Assembly: GCF_003026355.1 (NCBI RefSeq)
Contig: NZ_PYON01000020.1
Location: 1-64,000 of the forward strand
Length of the DNA: 64,000 nt
From: Photobacterium kishitanii
GTDB taxonomy: Bacteria; Pseudomonadota; Gammaproteobacteria; Enterobacterales; Vibrionaceae
Reading direction: 5' to 3'
In this document: in pieces, positions 1 through 9,012 of the stretch
Numbering within the stretch: position 1 is the stretch's first letter
Layout: each line of letters starts with the position of its first letter
Position numbers and translations under genes: made by a program
Notes under the pieces: model-generated
The model's input: only the letters and a program-made list of their open reading frames with translations
What the model was told of the DNA's origin: nothing
The model's database searches: none

Positions 1-94
1 CTATTATGTATACCGATTCATAAAAGTACCATTCGGCACTTTTATCATATTATTCACTAATAACAACTATAATACTTACTTATATAAATATATG

Positions 95-202
95 TTATAA
101 ACTATCTTTTGAATAATCGACTGATTTTGAGCATTTCTTTTTTTCTTTCAAGATAATATAAAATGCACCAACAATAAACGCTAGAATGAGTAAAATTTCC
201 AT
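95..202 (-). CDS. Small single-pass membrane protein (35 aa)
   Basis: A short ORF starts at an ATG preceded by AAGG about six bases upstream. The first 18 residues are almost entirely hydrophobic (MEILLILAFIVGAFYIIL) and are followed by the basic run KEKKKC and a polar tail. That is a single membrane segment with positive-inside topology. I do not recognise a family. It lies downstream of the cation efflux gene and in the same direction, separated by about 190 bases. Coding status is inferred from the ribosome-binding site and the membrane-protein composition only. Confidence 0.4.
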   Translation of the reverse strand: MEILLILAFIVGAFYIILKEKKKCSKSVDYSKDSL

Positions 203-391
203 AATTGACCTTTATATCTTAAAACAAATTTAACTGAATATGTCCACCTAATAAGTGGCTGGGATTTGATTACAATACAAACCCACCAACAACTTACATG
301 ATTGAACTCATAATACCTCAACTAAGTTATAAAATTGTGATAATTAACAATTAAAATTTACACAATCTTAAAAATTTGCACAAACGTCACA

Positions 392-1306
392 CTACAACCA
401 TCGTTCTTGAGCGGTAAAACTCACAGAAAGCCATGTTTCACCTAACTCATCGGAAAGCTGATCCCATATCTTTTGCCGAATATAATCTTGTCGTTTTGTT
501 GGCCACTTATGATCATCTTTCACTAAAATATTTATCTCTAGATCGTATTGTCGCCCTATCTTTGCAAAATGATGGGTATAATCATCAAAACCATATTCTT
601 TCGATAGTGCCGCAATAACTTGGTCAACATGCCGTTGTGCGCCATTTTGAGGAGCAACTAACAGTACTTCTTTCATATTACGACATAGAACTTTAATCGG
701 TAAGATAGACGCAAATAAAGCTAAAGCTGTCACCAAGATAGGATCGATATAGGCATTCCATTTACTGTACCCTAACCCATTACAAATAACGACAGAAACA
801 AAGCCCACTAAAATAGCGGCACTCAAAATACCATCAATTAACCATTCTTGAGAGTCAATACGAACTAATTCAGAGTCAACACTAGATGCAATATGACTTT
901 CAATTACATAAATACTAAAACAACTGATTGTTGATAACACCGCATATATAAGTGCATCTTTAAGAATGATATCATGACCACCATTTAAGATAGTTTGAAT
1001 TCCAGTTATAAAAGCAAACATACATGTAACTAGAATAATTACACCATTAACTACACTTATCAATGGCTCAAAATGAGCATAACCAAATTGAAATTGTGCA
1101 TCATCCGGTTTAGTCACTAAATAAGCCGTATATAAATTAAGCCCTGTCATCCCCATGCTTAATAATGAAAACAGACCATCAAGTAAAATCGCATTAGACC
1201 CAACGTAAAACCCATAGCTAATACCTAATGTTGCAACAAAAACCGTCCCCACTAGGGATAATTTAAGCGCTGCACGTTCTTTACTAACTTTACGGTGAGT
1301 AACCAT
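392..1306 (-). CDS. Cation diffusion facilitator (CDF) family efflux transporter
   Basis: An inner-membrane divalent-cation/proton antiporter of about 304 residues. About six hydrophobic segments fill the N-terminal two thirds, including LLDGLFSLLSMGM, whose acidic residue and Ser/Gly pattern match the TM2 metal site of CDF proteins, followed by GYAHFEP, the typical cytoplasmic-loop motif. The C-terminal ~90 residues form the usual soluble domain. The start chosen is the ATG preceded by GGAGGATATT. An in-frame ATG four codons upstream overlaps this Shine-Dalgarno and is less likely. Metal specificity (Zn, Fe, Mn or Co) cannot be read from the sequence. The gene stands alone. Confidence 0.92.
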   Translation of the reverse strand: MVTHRKVSKERAALKLSLVGTVFVATLGISYGFYVGSNAILLDGLFSLLSMGMTGLNLYTAYLVTKPDDAQFQFGYAHFEPLISVVNGVIILVTCMFAFITGIQTILNGGHDIILKDALIYAVLSTISCFSIYVIESHIASSVDSELVRIDSQEWLIDGILSAAILVGFVSVVICNGLGYSKWNAYIDPILVTALALFASILPIKVLCRNMKEVLLVAPQNGAQRHVDQVIAALSKEYGFDDYTHHFAKIGRQYDLEINILVKDDHKWPTKRQDYIRQKIWDQLSDELGETWLSVSFTAQERWL

Positions 1307-1538
1307 AATATCCTCCATAAAATAATATCCTTACTATATTTAAGGTGATTGGTTATTGATTACGCCGTAAAAATATTTATCATAGATAACGACGATATAA
1401 ATATCATTCTATTAAATATAGTATTTAATACAAATTAAGTCTTACCGTTGATAAATAATTCTAAAGATAAGAAAAAAGAAATTATTAAATCATTAACAAT
1501 CATAATGTTAATTAATAAAAGAAGTGCGTTTCATTTGG

Positions 1539-2018
1539 TTATTCTTGTCGAATCAATTCTAAACGCTCAACATCAGTATAAAATGTCACCATTTTTATAC
1601 GACTTATAGCATATTCAAAACTGCTTTTCTGACACATTTCTTGCGATGAGGTAGTTATTCTATTTCGAGGTTGTCGTTCAATGTTACGATTATATTGTCG
1701 TTCCAATTCCGTACAATTAGCATAACGCTGACAAGCATTATAACGATCTTCTTTTAACGTTAACCAATGTGCTTCAAATTGATATAACGCATTATGTAAT
1801 TGATCCATATTATCATCAGTTATTTTACCTTTTAATGCATTAACTTGTTGTAATTGCATTGAGATAAAATTATTAAAATAATCGTTAGATTGTGTCGCTA
1901 AGTATTTATCACAATGATTATCATAACGAATATTGGCACTTTTATTTAGTTCCGCAACATCAGCAGATGAGCATGCTATTGTGAGGAACAATGTGCAGAG
2001 TAACGAGAATGGCCTCAT
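1539..2018 (-). CDS. Putative lipoprotein of unknown function
   Basis: About 159 residues. It starts at an ATG with the strong ribosome-binding site GGAGGG; a TTG four codons upstream is not needed. The N-terminus is a lipoprotein signal, with LLCTLFLTIACSS providing the lipobox and lipidated Cys. The mature part is mostly charged and helical, with several Cys residues (NACQRYANC, EMCQKS) that could form periplasmic disulfides, loosely like LprI/DUF1311 proteins, but I cannot assign it. It probably sits on a membrane facing the periplasm. Confidence 0.72.
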   Translation of the reverse strand: MRPFSLLCTLFLTIACSSADVAELNKSANIRYDNHCDKYLATQSNDYFNNFISMQLQQVNALKGKITDDNMDQLHNALYQFEAHWLTLKEDRYNACQRYANCTELERQYNRNIERQPRNRITTSSQEMCQKSSFEYAISRIKMVTFYTDVERLELIRQE

Positions 2019-2118
2019 ATTACCCTCCAAATAATAAGTATTAACATCATTATGACGTACTCATTATAGGAGCGCTTTAATAATGTAAGATATCTTATAA
2101 TTAAGATTTCTAAATATA

Positions 2119-2148
2119 AAAACCAGCGATGTTAAATAACATCACTGG
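2119..2148 (-). terminator. Rho-independent terminator of the septation-protein-like gene
   Basis: The arms CCAGCGATGTTA (2123-2134) and TAACATCACTGG (2137-2148) pair with one mismatch. Read leftward the stem is followed by a T-run, so it terminates the minus-strand gene ending at 2175. Confidence 0.6.
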
Positions 2149-2174
2149 CTATACTTTATTTAAGACATTATTAT

Positions 2175-2861
2175 TTATTGCGTTTTAAATATTTGAACAG
2201 TTTCAAGTTTAGTCATTTTACGAATTTGACGCCAAACAAAATAGAAGATCCCCATCATCATGAGCATTGATGGAATAGCAATGACAGGATAACTTAATAA
2301 CGTCATTCTTCCGAGTTCTTCATTAAATGCTTCAGTCCCAGCAGGACTTGTTACAATAACAGTCGCTAGAATGTAATTCATGATCGATGAGAAAACAAAA
2401 GTACTCGCAAATAAATAATTTGATTGAACTAAGCAACGATCAAATGCTTGCTGTTGGTTAAACTCCATTAATTTTTGCTTTATAAGGCCCAAATTCAAAA
2501 TACTATCGTTAAAAATCATTTTTGTAACAATAGGATATTTAGTAAAAGTGGACCCAAGTACAACAACACCAATGATACCTGGAATCAAAGCTTCCTTAAC
2601 AGCTAGCCATTGAGTATCAAGCTCTAATACACCAATTCCACCAGTAAGTAATACGCTCACAATACCGAGTATTGCTATAAAGTTAAATTTTTTCTTTTTT
2701 AATAACTCATAACCACCGAATGCCACAGGAAAAGCTAAAGCAACTAATAGTGCCCCTACCGATCCTAGACGGTCATCACCACTCATTTTCATTAAAATGA
2801 TTGATGGAACTACGACGTTAAAAATAATTTCATTCAACGGATTGGTTTTCTTTTCGGCCAT
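2175..2861 (-). CDS. VC0807-like / intracellular septation protein A-like membrane protein
   Basis: 228 residues with about six hydrophobic segments and short charged loops (KKKKF near residue 55, a polar stretch near residues 125-145). The overall look matches the multi-pass VC0807-type proteins of Vibrionaceae, distantly related to intracellular septation protein A. No catalytic motif is visible. A hairpin terminator follows directly. The family call is from memory of overall pattern; the biochemical role is unknown. Confidence 0.7.
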   Translation of the reverse strand: MAEKKTNPLNEIIFNVVVPSIILMKMSGDDRLGSVGALLVALAFPVAFGGYELLKKKKFNFIAILGIVSVLLTGGIGVLELDTQWLAVKEALIPGIIGVVVLGSTFTKYPIVTKMIFNDSILNLGLIKQKLMEFNQQQAFDRCLVQSNYLFASTFVFSSIMNYILATVIVTSPAGTEAFNEELGRMTLLSYPVIAIPSMLMMMGIFYFVWRQIRKMTKLETVQIFKTQ

Positions 2862-3108
2862 AATTCCTAATAATTTCCTTTATTCATAATTATGTCACTT
2901 TGAACTTATCGCAATAACAATATCTCGTAATACTGAACAACTACTCCCTAACTTATTGCTAGTACAATAGTTATTCTAGTTAAAGCTTAAAGATCTGCTA
3001 TTTTTCTATTTTGATTGTTTCGTTTATCCATATGACTGTAAAGAACAATATCGTTACAAACCATTAAAAATTATAATCAATGTAACGATATGCGATTACA
3101 GGTAATGA

Positions 3109-3870
3109 TTAAAAACTACCATTGACCGTTAAGCTTGCGATAATAGCCAAAGTACATGCACATGCTAACATCGCTAACACGGGTTTTGTTTTAGTGAGTA
3201 ATGACATTAACCATAATCCTGTCGCCACTAACAAACAGCCAACACTTACAACACGCAAGATAAAAGGTAATAAAATACCATGATGGGTTTGTTCGATAAG
3301 CATCGCTACATCTAAACTTGCAACGATAAGTACGATTAACCCAATAAATGTCCCCAAGACCGGTAAGGCTAAATTTAGAGGCTCCACCTTATGTTGTGCT
3401 TTCACTAACATCGTATGTGCTAATAGACTACCGCCAAAGCCGACACTAAAAATAATCGTCATCACGGCACCAATATTACCGCTGTTAGCACTAAAGCTTA
3501 AAATATCAATGATATAAGCAATGCTCCATAGCAACATTACAACAACGATTGCTTTTCGAGCTCTCTCTTTACCAAGTAAACGATTTTCACACAAACTATA
3601 AATTAACGTTAATGCGACAAATACCAATACAAACACAACAGCACTAGAATTTGTGACATTAATGCTCGATTGCATCATCAACGTGGCTTCACGAATTAAT
3701 AGCGAAGCAATTAATAACCAACTGATCAAAGGTAATTGCTTTATCACACGGTCATGCTGCCCAAAACATAATTTACCCGATAACATTACACCACCAATAA
3801 TGATGAACGCACCTATCGCAAATTGTTCTAGTACTTCCGACAGCAATATCGACCAATCATTCCACTGCAT
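3109..3870 (-). CDS. DmsC-like integral membrane anchor protein
   Basis: 253 residues with about eight hydrophobic segments and no sizeable soluble domain. The N-terminus (WNDWSILLSEVLEQFAIGAF) resembles DmsC, the quinol-binding membrane anchor of DMSO-reductase-type molybdoenzymes. No DmsA (catalytic) or DmsB (FeS) gene is present in this window, so if the call is right this is a stand-alone copy. The first gene left of the recombinase island, in the same orientation. Several palindromes lie just upstream of its start codon. Confidence 0.6.
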   Translation of the reverse strand: MQWNDWSILLSEVLEQFAIGAFIIIGGVMLSGKLCFGQHDRVIKQLPLISWLLIASLLIREATLMMQSSINVTNSSAVVFVLVFVALTLIYSLCENRLLGKERARKAIVVVMLLWSIAYIIDILSFSANSGNIGAVMTIIFSVGFGGSLLAHTMLVKAQHKVEPLNLALPVLGTFIGLIVLIVASLDVAMLIEQTHHGILLPFILRVVSVGCLLVATGLWLMSLLTKTKPVLAMLACACTLAIIASLTVNGSF

Positions 3871-3886
3871 AAATTATAAATACCAT

Positions 3887-3971
3887 GTTACATGTAACTA
3901 CAGCTAACTAGCTGTTTTACATTGTTTTGTTTGTTGTTACGATTTATTGATGTTTAACTATCAATAAATCG
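3887..3971. repeat. Cluster of short palindromes at the left edge of the recombinase operon
   Basis: Three inverted repeats lie in 85 bases: the perfect 12-bp palindrome GTTACATGTAAC (3887-3898), ACAGCTA-AC-TAGCTGT immediately after it, and a 12-bp perfect stem CGATTTATTGAT/ATCAATAAATCG (3940-3951 and 3960-3971, 8-base loop). They lie between the 3' end of the recombinase operon and the start of the DmsC-like gene. They may be an operator for that gene, a terminator lacking a T-run, or the island terminus. Confidence 0.45.
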
Positions 3972-4004
3972 CCATAAGTTTAATATTATTACCTTTTAAT
4001 ACAG

Positions 4005-4412
4005 CTATTTACTATAAACTATCTGAGTAATATTGCTGTTTTTTGCACTTCCACAACTTAATGCCATATTTTTCCGTATTAACGTGGCATTTTGCGATTG
4101 AACCTTGGCTAACATTGCTTTTAACTCAGCAACCTCGCTTCTAAGCTCTCGGTTGCGCTCTTTATATTCATTGAGTTCAGTGTGCTTGGCATCACGCTGT
4201 TGTCGAACACCTTTATTAACACCACCCTTAATGCGCTCTAACAGGTCAGGACAATCACGATGAATCAACGCTCGGCTTACACCAGCTTCTTCGGCAACGG
4301 CTGCTACACTCATTTTACGTTTGTCAGAGACAATATTAGGGCGAGCTTTTTCAATACGAATAATGGCAAGTCGAACTGCTTTGTGTGTCGTTTTTTCTTT
4401 TTGGTTAGACAT
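4005..4412 (-). CDS. Small HTH/coiled-coil accessory protein of the recombinase operon (TnpC/GmtX-like)
   Basis: 135 residues, last gene of the leftward four-gene operon. Its start overlaps the 3' end of the preceding recombinase by 8 bases, which suggests translational coupling. Residues ~35-65 (VAAVAEEAGVSRALIHRDCP) look like a helix-turn-helix, and residues ~80-120 are heptad-like (RELRSEVAELKAMLAKV), a likely dimerisation coiled coil. The size and layout match TnpC of Tn554 and the small proteins found next to long tyrosine recombinases (DUF6262-type, or GmtX of gamma-mobile-trio islands). Inferred role: DNA-binding or orientation factor for transposition. Confidence 0.75.
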   Translation of the reverse strand: MSNQKEKTTHKAVRLAIIRIEKARPNIVSDKRKMSVAAVAEEAGVSRALIHRDCPDLLERIKGGVNKGVRQQRDAKHTELNEYKERNRELRSEVAELKAMLAKVQSQNATLIRKNMALSCGSAKNSNITQIVYSK

Positions 4413-6204
4413 TTATCACCTCAATATGCTCTCTCTGATTAATCTCTTGCTTCATGGCTTCAACATCAACCCCCAAAGCTGTTAGCACCTTTTCACAGCG
4501 CCCCATACCTTTTCTAATGGACTCTCTGCCAATCTCCCCAATGTCATCCAACTGCATCAGCTTCATTTGTTGAACCAACATTCCCTCCCAATAAGGCTGA
4601 TGCCGCTTGTCCACAATGCCACTTTCACAACTATCAGGTTTACCGCATTTACACTCGTCATCATTGGTACACCATCCAATGCCTGTTGAACGGATGGGAA
4701 TTGAGCTAGAGTAGGCTTTAGCCATATCACTGAGAGAGCCAAAGACTTTAATCAGTTCACCATCTTCACGGACTTGCATGATTTTTTGAGCCATAGCTCC
4801 CCCTGTAATGGGTGTATCTAGCTCAAACCAATCTTGCTTAATTTCTTCTTCAACCAGATATTTCTCTTGGAGCAATTCTTTAAATAACTCAGAGTCCAGA
4901 TCATCGTTAAAGGCATATAAGGCGGTCATGGTGATAGACCAGTGCTTGAAGTGGTCTTTTAATGCTCTCAAATCACCTAACTCTGAATGCACTGCATAAT
5001 TAGCAAAGGTGCGTCTAAACTGATGCGATGATAGATTCCAATCACTAGCAACTTGCTTGCATAAATTTGGCAACCTAAGATCTGTAATGGACTGTCCAGA
5101 CAGGATGCTAATCTTAGTCTGCGCGGATTTCGCTAGACAAATGTGGTCTGAAATCTGTTCAAGGCGATGCACCTCTACATAGTCATTGCTTGCTTTTGCT
5201 TTCACTAAATTACGCTCAAGTTGCGCTTGAAGTGGCACACTCAGTTGACCAAGGATATCAATCGCTTGAGTAGCAATCTCTGGGGCAATCCACTCTGCCA
5301 ACCCTGTATGCGTTTTTTCAGATACCGTTTCGATATAGTAATAGATGATGTCATCTCGCGTTTCAGAGCGATACGCCCCACGCTTAATACCTAGCACTTC
5401 ATGGATGCGCATACCTGTAGTAAGCAATAACCAAAAGATACAGCTATCTCGCAGTAGTAATGATTCTTTGCTTCCTGTTGATGCCAGAATTTCATCAGTT
5501 CTGTCTAGGTATGACTTAGTAAACTGGCACAGTGGAATTAACACCCCATCTGGAATAATAGGCGTTTTGGGCTTACTGATTGTTTCTTTATAAGCCTCAC
5601 CAACATTTCCCGCTTGTTCGGTGGCGCTTGATTCAGACCAAGGGTGTTCTTTTACAAAATCAAACGCTTTGCAATAACGATACAAGTTATCTAGGGCAAT
5701 AAATTTATTCGCTTTAGTGCCTGCCGCCAGTGGTTTAATTTCACCCTTTCGCTTTGAGGTAAGGGTATTTACATATTTAACATAGGCATTGGACGTAAAA
5801 GCGGTGAGTCCATGTGTCACTGTGGTATCTGAACTCAAAACCCACTGAAAATAAGTTTTCAAATTTTTTAAAATACCTCGCAGAGAGGCAATCGCCAAAT
5901 CCTCTTTCATCTTGCTCCACACTACCCATTTTGCCATGCGCTTCATTTGAGTATCTGAAATAGTGGCAAAGTTAAGTTTCAAGTGACTCGCTACAACGGC
6001 TTTAGTGCCTTGACTGGCTGGAAACACCCATTCATCTTCCTCAAATCGAGAATAGGTTTGATACTCACCATTGGCGAGTTTAATGTAGGTCACGATACCC
6101 GTCAGACTACCATCAATGGCTCGCTCTAGTGTGCTATCGCTTGGCTTTGGGCATTGCTGAGTAGCGAACTCAGCTTGCGTGAGTATTAACTCAATTGAAC
6201 TCAT
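4405..6204 (-). CDS. Long tyrosine recombinase/integrase with complete catalytic set
   Basis: 599 residues, about 200 longer than a typical Xer/phage integrase. The predicted active site is intact: R266 in TTGMRIHEVL, K297 in SEKTHTG, H394 and R397 in SSHQFRRTF, H421 in FKHWS and the nucleophile Y430 in ALYAFND. The N-terminal ~220 residues should be core-binding/SAM-like. A Cys-rich segment near residues 508-523 (GWCTNDDECKCGKPDSC) resembles a small metal-binding knuckle. The start overlaps the preceding gene by 4 bases (ATGA). The size and position resemble Tn554 TnpB or a gamma-mobile-trio integrase. It acts on DNA, presumably at the element ends. Confidence 0.88.
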   Translation of the reverse strand: MSSIELILTQAEFATQQCPKPSDSTLERAIDGSLTGIVTYIKLANGEYQTYSRFEEDEWVFPASQGTKAVVASHLKLNFATISDTQMKRMAKWVVWSKMKEDLAIASLRGILKNLKTYFQWVLSSDTTVTHGLTAFTSNAYVKYVNTLTSKRKGEIKPLAAGTKANKFIALDNLYRYCKAFDFVKEHPWSESSATEQAGNVGEAYKETISKPKTPIIPDGVLIPLCQFTKSYLDRTDEILASTGSKESLLLRDSCIFWLLLTTGMRIHEVLGIKRGAYRSETRDDIIYYYIETVSEKTHTGLAEWIAPEIATQAIDILGQLSVPLQAQLERNLVKAKASNDYVEVHRLEQISDHICLAKSAQTKISILSGQSITDLRLPNLCKQVASDWNLSSHQFRRTFANYAVHSELGDLRALKDHFKHWSITMTALYAFNDDLDSELFKELLQEKYLVEEEIKQDWFELDTPITGGAMAQKIMQVREDGELIKVFGSLSDMAKAYSSSIPIRSTGIGWCTNDDECKCGKPDSCESGIVDKRHQPYWEGMLVQQMKLMQLDDIGEIGRESIRKGMGRCEKVLTALGVDVEAMKQEINQREHIEVINV

Positions 6205-7856
6205 TGTGTCACCTTTAACATATCTAGATTTTGCCAGTACGGATGTGGGTTGGTTCTTGCACGTTCTTTTTCAGCCGCTACACGCTGCAATTGACCAAGT
6301 TTTGCAAACTCAGGGACAACTTCTTCATCCACAATTCTGAGAACATTCTTTAAATGGCGTTTCCAATCTTTACGTCCAAATTCATCACGGTTGCGAATAA
6401 TCGCCCAATAAAAGCTAAAGAGCTTATATAAATCATCACCTGTAATAACGAAGCTCTTACAACGGAAACACCCTAGAAGGTCATTGCAAAACATGCCATC
6501 TTTCGGTGCTTTATCACCATTTTTTGGGTCTTTACAACGCCCCACAGGGCTTCTAGTTTCGTCACTGGTCAACTCTTTGACTCGTATCTCGCCCATTAAG
6601 CCTAAGTTGCGCTTTGATTGCTCAGGGGCTTGTAAATAGTGATCAAGCGTTCCAGTTCCACTGTGCTTGGCTTGCTGTGCGGCAACCAGTAAGCTCTCTC
6701 CACTTAGCTCGTAGATGCCATTAATGAACGTCTTGCGAAAGCGACTTACATTGAGCTTCATCGTCCGTCCATCTTCATCTTTTAGGTCGTACTGTTTGAC
6801 GAATCTGTTGATATTTACTAGAAGTAGCTCTTTAGATAAGGAAGTAGCACAGCCTCGCTTTGTACCTCTGCCCCCCCTTGTAATCTCATAGGTAAACACT
6901 AAATCGCTATCGGTAGTCTCTCTTATTTGGGCATTGCGCTCAATAATAGCCTCAATCAGATAAGCCACATCGAGCTTAATCCCTTGCACTACCTCAAGTT
7001 CTTCTGATTTACGCAAGTTATGTAACTGCGTTGCATTGCCTCGTTTTTTGAATACAGTTAACAACTTGCGGTTGTCTTTGAGTGGATGGTCACTCAATGC
7101 CTCCGTTGTCATATTGAGAAGCGGTGAGGTGTTGATACCCGTTTGAATCGCTACAGCCAATAAGCACACCGTTAATTCATAACCTGACAGTGGTTCAGTC
7201 TTATTATAAATAGGCTTAATCGCTTGCTTTAGCGCAACCACCACCTGTCTTTTTTCATGTTCAGTAAGTGGCTTTTGCCCTCCGAAACCACGCTTGTTTG
7301 ATTTTGGAAATGGGTTCTTTGGGAAGAAATCACTGTTTAGATTGATGTCACCAACAGCCGACCAGTAGCCCTTTTCTTTCATGCATACCAGCAGTGACTT
7401 GATAAATGTATAAGTAGTTTTTTGAGAACGATACCCTAATTCGCTGCCTTTAAGGTGCAGCAAATACTGCTCGATTAACTCTGGAGTAATATCCGCCTGC
7501 GTTAAGTCCTCACCAGTCGCACAGCGAAATAGCGCAAGGTATTCAGCAAAATTGGTAAAGCCGCTAGATAGATAATTTAGTTGAGTTTGCTCTGTAAAAG
7601 CATCGGTATTTTTCAGCAAGGCTTTAGCGGTGTAGAACACTCGATTGGTGATGTCGTCATAACCCTTGCCATAGTGAGGGGTAAAATCGACATTATAGCC
7701 TTTACCACCTTTTGAACCGAGATTGGGATAGTTCACAACAGGGTTGATTGGTCGAACAGACTCTTGATTTTGAGCTGCATCAATTGTTGGTTCAACCACC
7801 GATGTTTTCTTGAGCTTGTCTTTGTTAATCGTCAGATTTTTTCGTTGTCTCGCCAT
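6201..7856 (-). CDS. Tyrosine-recombinase-like protein with degenerate active site
   Basis: 551 residues. The recombinase fold is recognisable, but two catalytic positions are changed. Where family members have TGxR there is TGINTSPLL (N242 for Arg), and the H-x-x-R motif reads SRFRKTF (S371 for His, R374 kept). K270/K271, H398 (AKHSGTG) and Y407 (LDHYLQA) remain. A cluster C441, C457, C463, C466 (FCNDLLGCFRC) could bind zinc. The start lies 7 bases from the preceding gene and the end overlaps the next by 4. Probably a structural or architectural partner in a multi-recombinase synapse, as seen in trio elements; catalytic activity is doubtful. Confidence 0.82.
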   Translation of the reverse strand: MARQRKNLTINKDKLKKTSVVEPTIDAAQNQESVRPINPVVNYPNLGSKGGKGYNVDFTPHYGKGYDDITNRVFYTAKALLKNTDAFTEQTQLNYLSSGFTNFAEYLALFRCATGEDLTQADITPELIEQYLLHLKGSELGYRSQKTTYTFIKSLLVCMKEKGYWSAVGDINLNSDFFPKNPFPKSNKRGFGGQKPLTEHEKRQVVVALKQAIKPIYNKTEPLSGYELTVCLLAVAIQTGINTSPLLNMTTEALSDHPLKDNRKLLTVFKKRGNATQLHNLRKSEELEVVQGIKLDVAYLIEAIIERNAQIRETTDSDLVFTYEITRGGRGTKRGCATSLSKELLLVNINRFVKQYDLKDEDGRTMKLNVSRFRKTFINGIYELSGESLLVAAQQAKHSGTGTLDHYLQAPEQSKRNLGLMGEIRVKELTSDETRSPVGRCKDPKNGDKAPKDGMFCNDLLGCFRCKSFVITGDDLYKLFSFYWAIIRNRDEFGRKDWKRHLKNVLRIVDEEVVPEFAKLGQLQRVAAEKERARTNPHPYWQNLDMLKVTQ

Positions 7857-7863
7857 GCTTCAC

Positions 7864-8997
7864 CTACACAATCGCATCAATTTGTTGTTGATATTCAATC
7901 GACAAGTCATCGACTAAATCATTAACCAAGTGCAAATATTTCATCGTTGTTGTGATACTCGAATGCCCAAGTCGAGCCTGTAGGTACATCAACGGTTCAA
8001 ACTTACTGCTTTTGCGCTCCAACAACCCTTTGAGCATGTGCGTTGCATAAGTGTGTCTTAGCATGTGAGGGGATACATGAAAGGGTAAATCAAGCAACTT
8101 GAGTGCCTTGCCAAAGGCTGAGCCTTGAGAAGTCCACTCTTGACCATCAGACGTTAAAAACAGGCAATCTGACACCACTCCTGATTCTTGTTGTTTCTGA
8201 AATCGAGCCTCATTGGCATAACGCCACAAGTCTTCCATCAGTCTTGATGGAATGTGTATCTTGCGCTCTTTTTCACCTTTGGTTCGTGAGATATTAACTT
8301 CGTAGTAAGTTCGATTTCCAGTAGGTTTTCGTATTAAGTGCAAAGGGAAAAGCAGCAACTCTTTGCGTCTAATTCCTGTCTGTAGACATAAGCGAACCAT
8401 CAGTTTTAGTGTTGGGTTCTCTATCGCAGATAACAGCTCTTGAACTTCAATAGCCGATAAAAACTGTGCTTTTTTCTCAAAAGTCTTCATCATCAAATCA
8501 GAGCTGTATTTCTTGCCGCCATTTCTCTCGGTATGAGCGAGAAACTGTTGGCTTTTGCTCACTGAAACGGACTCTAGAGAGTAAGGTAATGAGTCACACC
8601 ACTTACCAACACCATAAGAGTAAAAACGTACTATCGTTCTTAAATTTTGATTGGTTGAATTAACGGACATACCAAATTCACCAACACAAAGATCACGATA
8701 GGCACTAACTAACATTTCATCTTCACTGTTTTCGGAAATATCTCGCCAATCTAAATTATTCTGTTCACAGAAAGTCAGGAATTGGCTTAAATGATTACCA
8801 TACGTCCACCAAGTATTCTCACTATTCACTCGACCTCGTTTTAAACACTCATATATCAAAAACTGCATTGCCTCTACACAAAGCATCCCAGATTCAATTC
8901 CTAATTCTGGATTGTCAGCTTCCCAAGTTAGTAAAGGAAAGTTAGCGAATTTAACGCAGTCTATCTCAAAGTCAGATGTGGATTTGATGCAAAGCAT
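7864..8997 (-). CDS. Tyrosine site-specific recombinase, first gene of the SOS-box operon
   Basis: 377 residues, standard XerC/D-like size, comparable with Tn554 TnpA or a gamma-mobile-trio recombinase. All catalytic residues are present: R210 (QTGIRRKELL), K240 (SRTKGEK), H311 and R314 (PHMLRHTYATH), H345 (LGHSSITTT) and Y354 (MKYLHL). An N-terminal core-binding domain covers about residues 40-150. It is the promoter-proximal gene of four. The start ATG is 16 bases downstream of a LexA-type box, and the ribosome-binding site is weak (GAG). The operon looks more GC-rich than the surrounding chromosome, consistent with acquisition. Confidence 0.9.
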   Translation of the reverse strand: MLCIKSTSDFEIDCVKFANFPLLTWEADNPELGIESGMLCVEAMQFLIYECLKRGRVNSENTWWTYGNHLSQFLTFCEQNNLDWRDISENSEDEMLVSAYRDLCVGEFGMSVNSTNQNLRTIVRFYSYGVGKWCDSLPYSLESVSVSKSQQFLAHTERNGGKKYSSDLMMKTFEKKAQFLSAIEVQELLSAIENPTLKLMVRLCLQTGIRRKELLLFPLHLIRKPTGNRTYYEVNISRTKGEKERKIHIPSRLMEDLWRYANEARFQKQQESGVVSDCLFLTSDGQEWTSQGSAFGKALKLLDLPFHVSPHMLRHTYATHMLKGLLERKSSKFEPLMYLQARLGHSSITTTMKYLHLVNDLVDDLSIEYQQQIDAIV

Positions 8998-9012
8998 AAG
9001 CGCTCAATATTA

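Noticed and set aside
4405-8997. Assigning gmtX/gmtY/gmtZ or tnpA/B/C gene symbols
   Set aside because: Four genes are present instead of three and I cannot distinguish the families without profile searches, so symbols were left blank.
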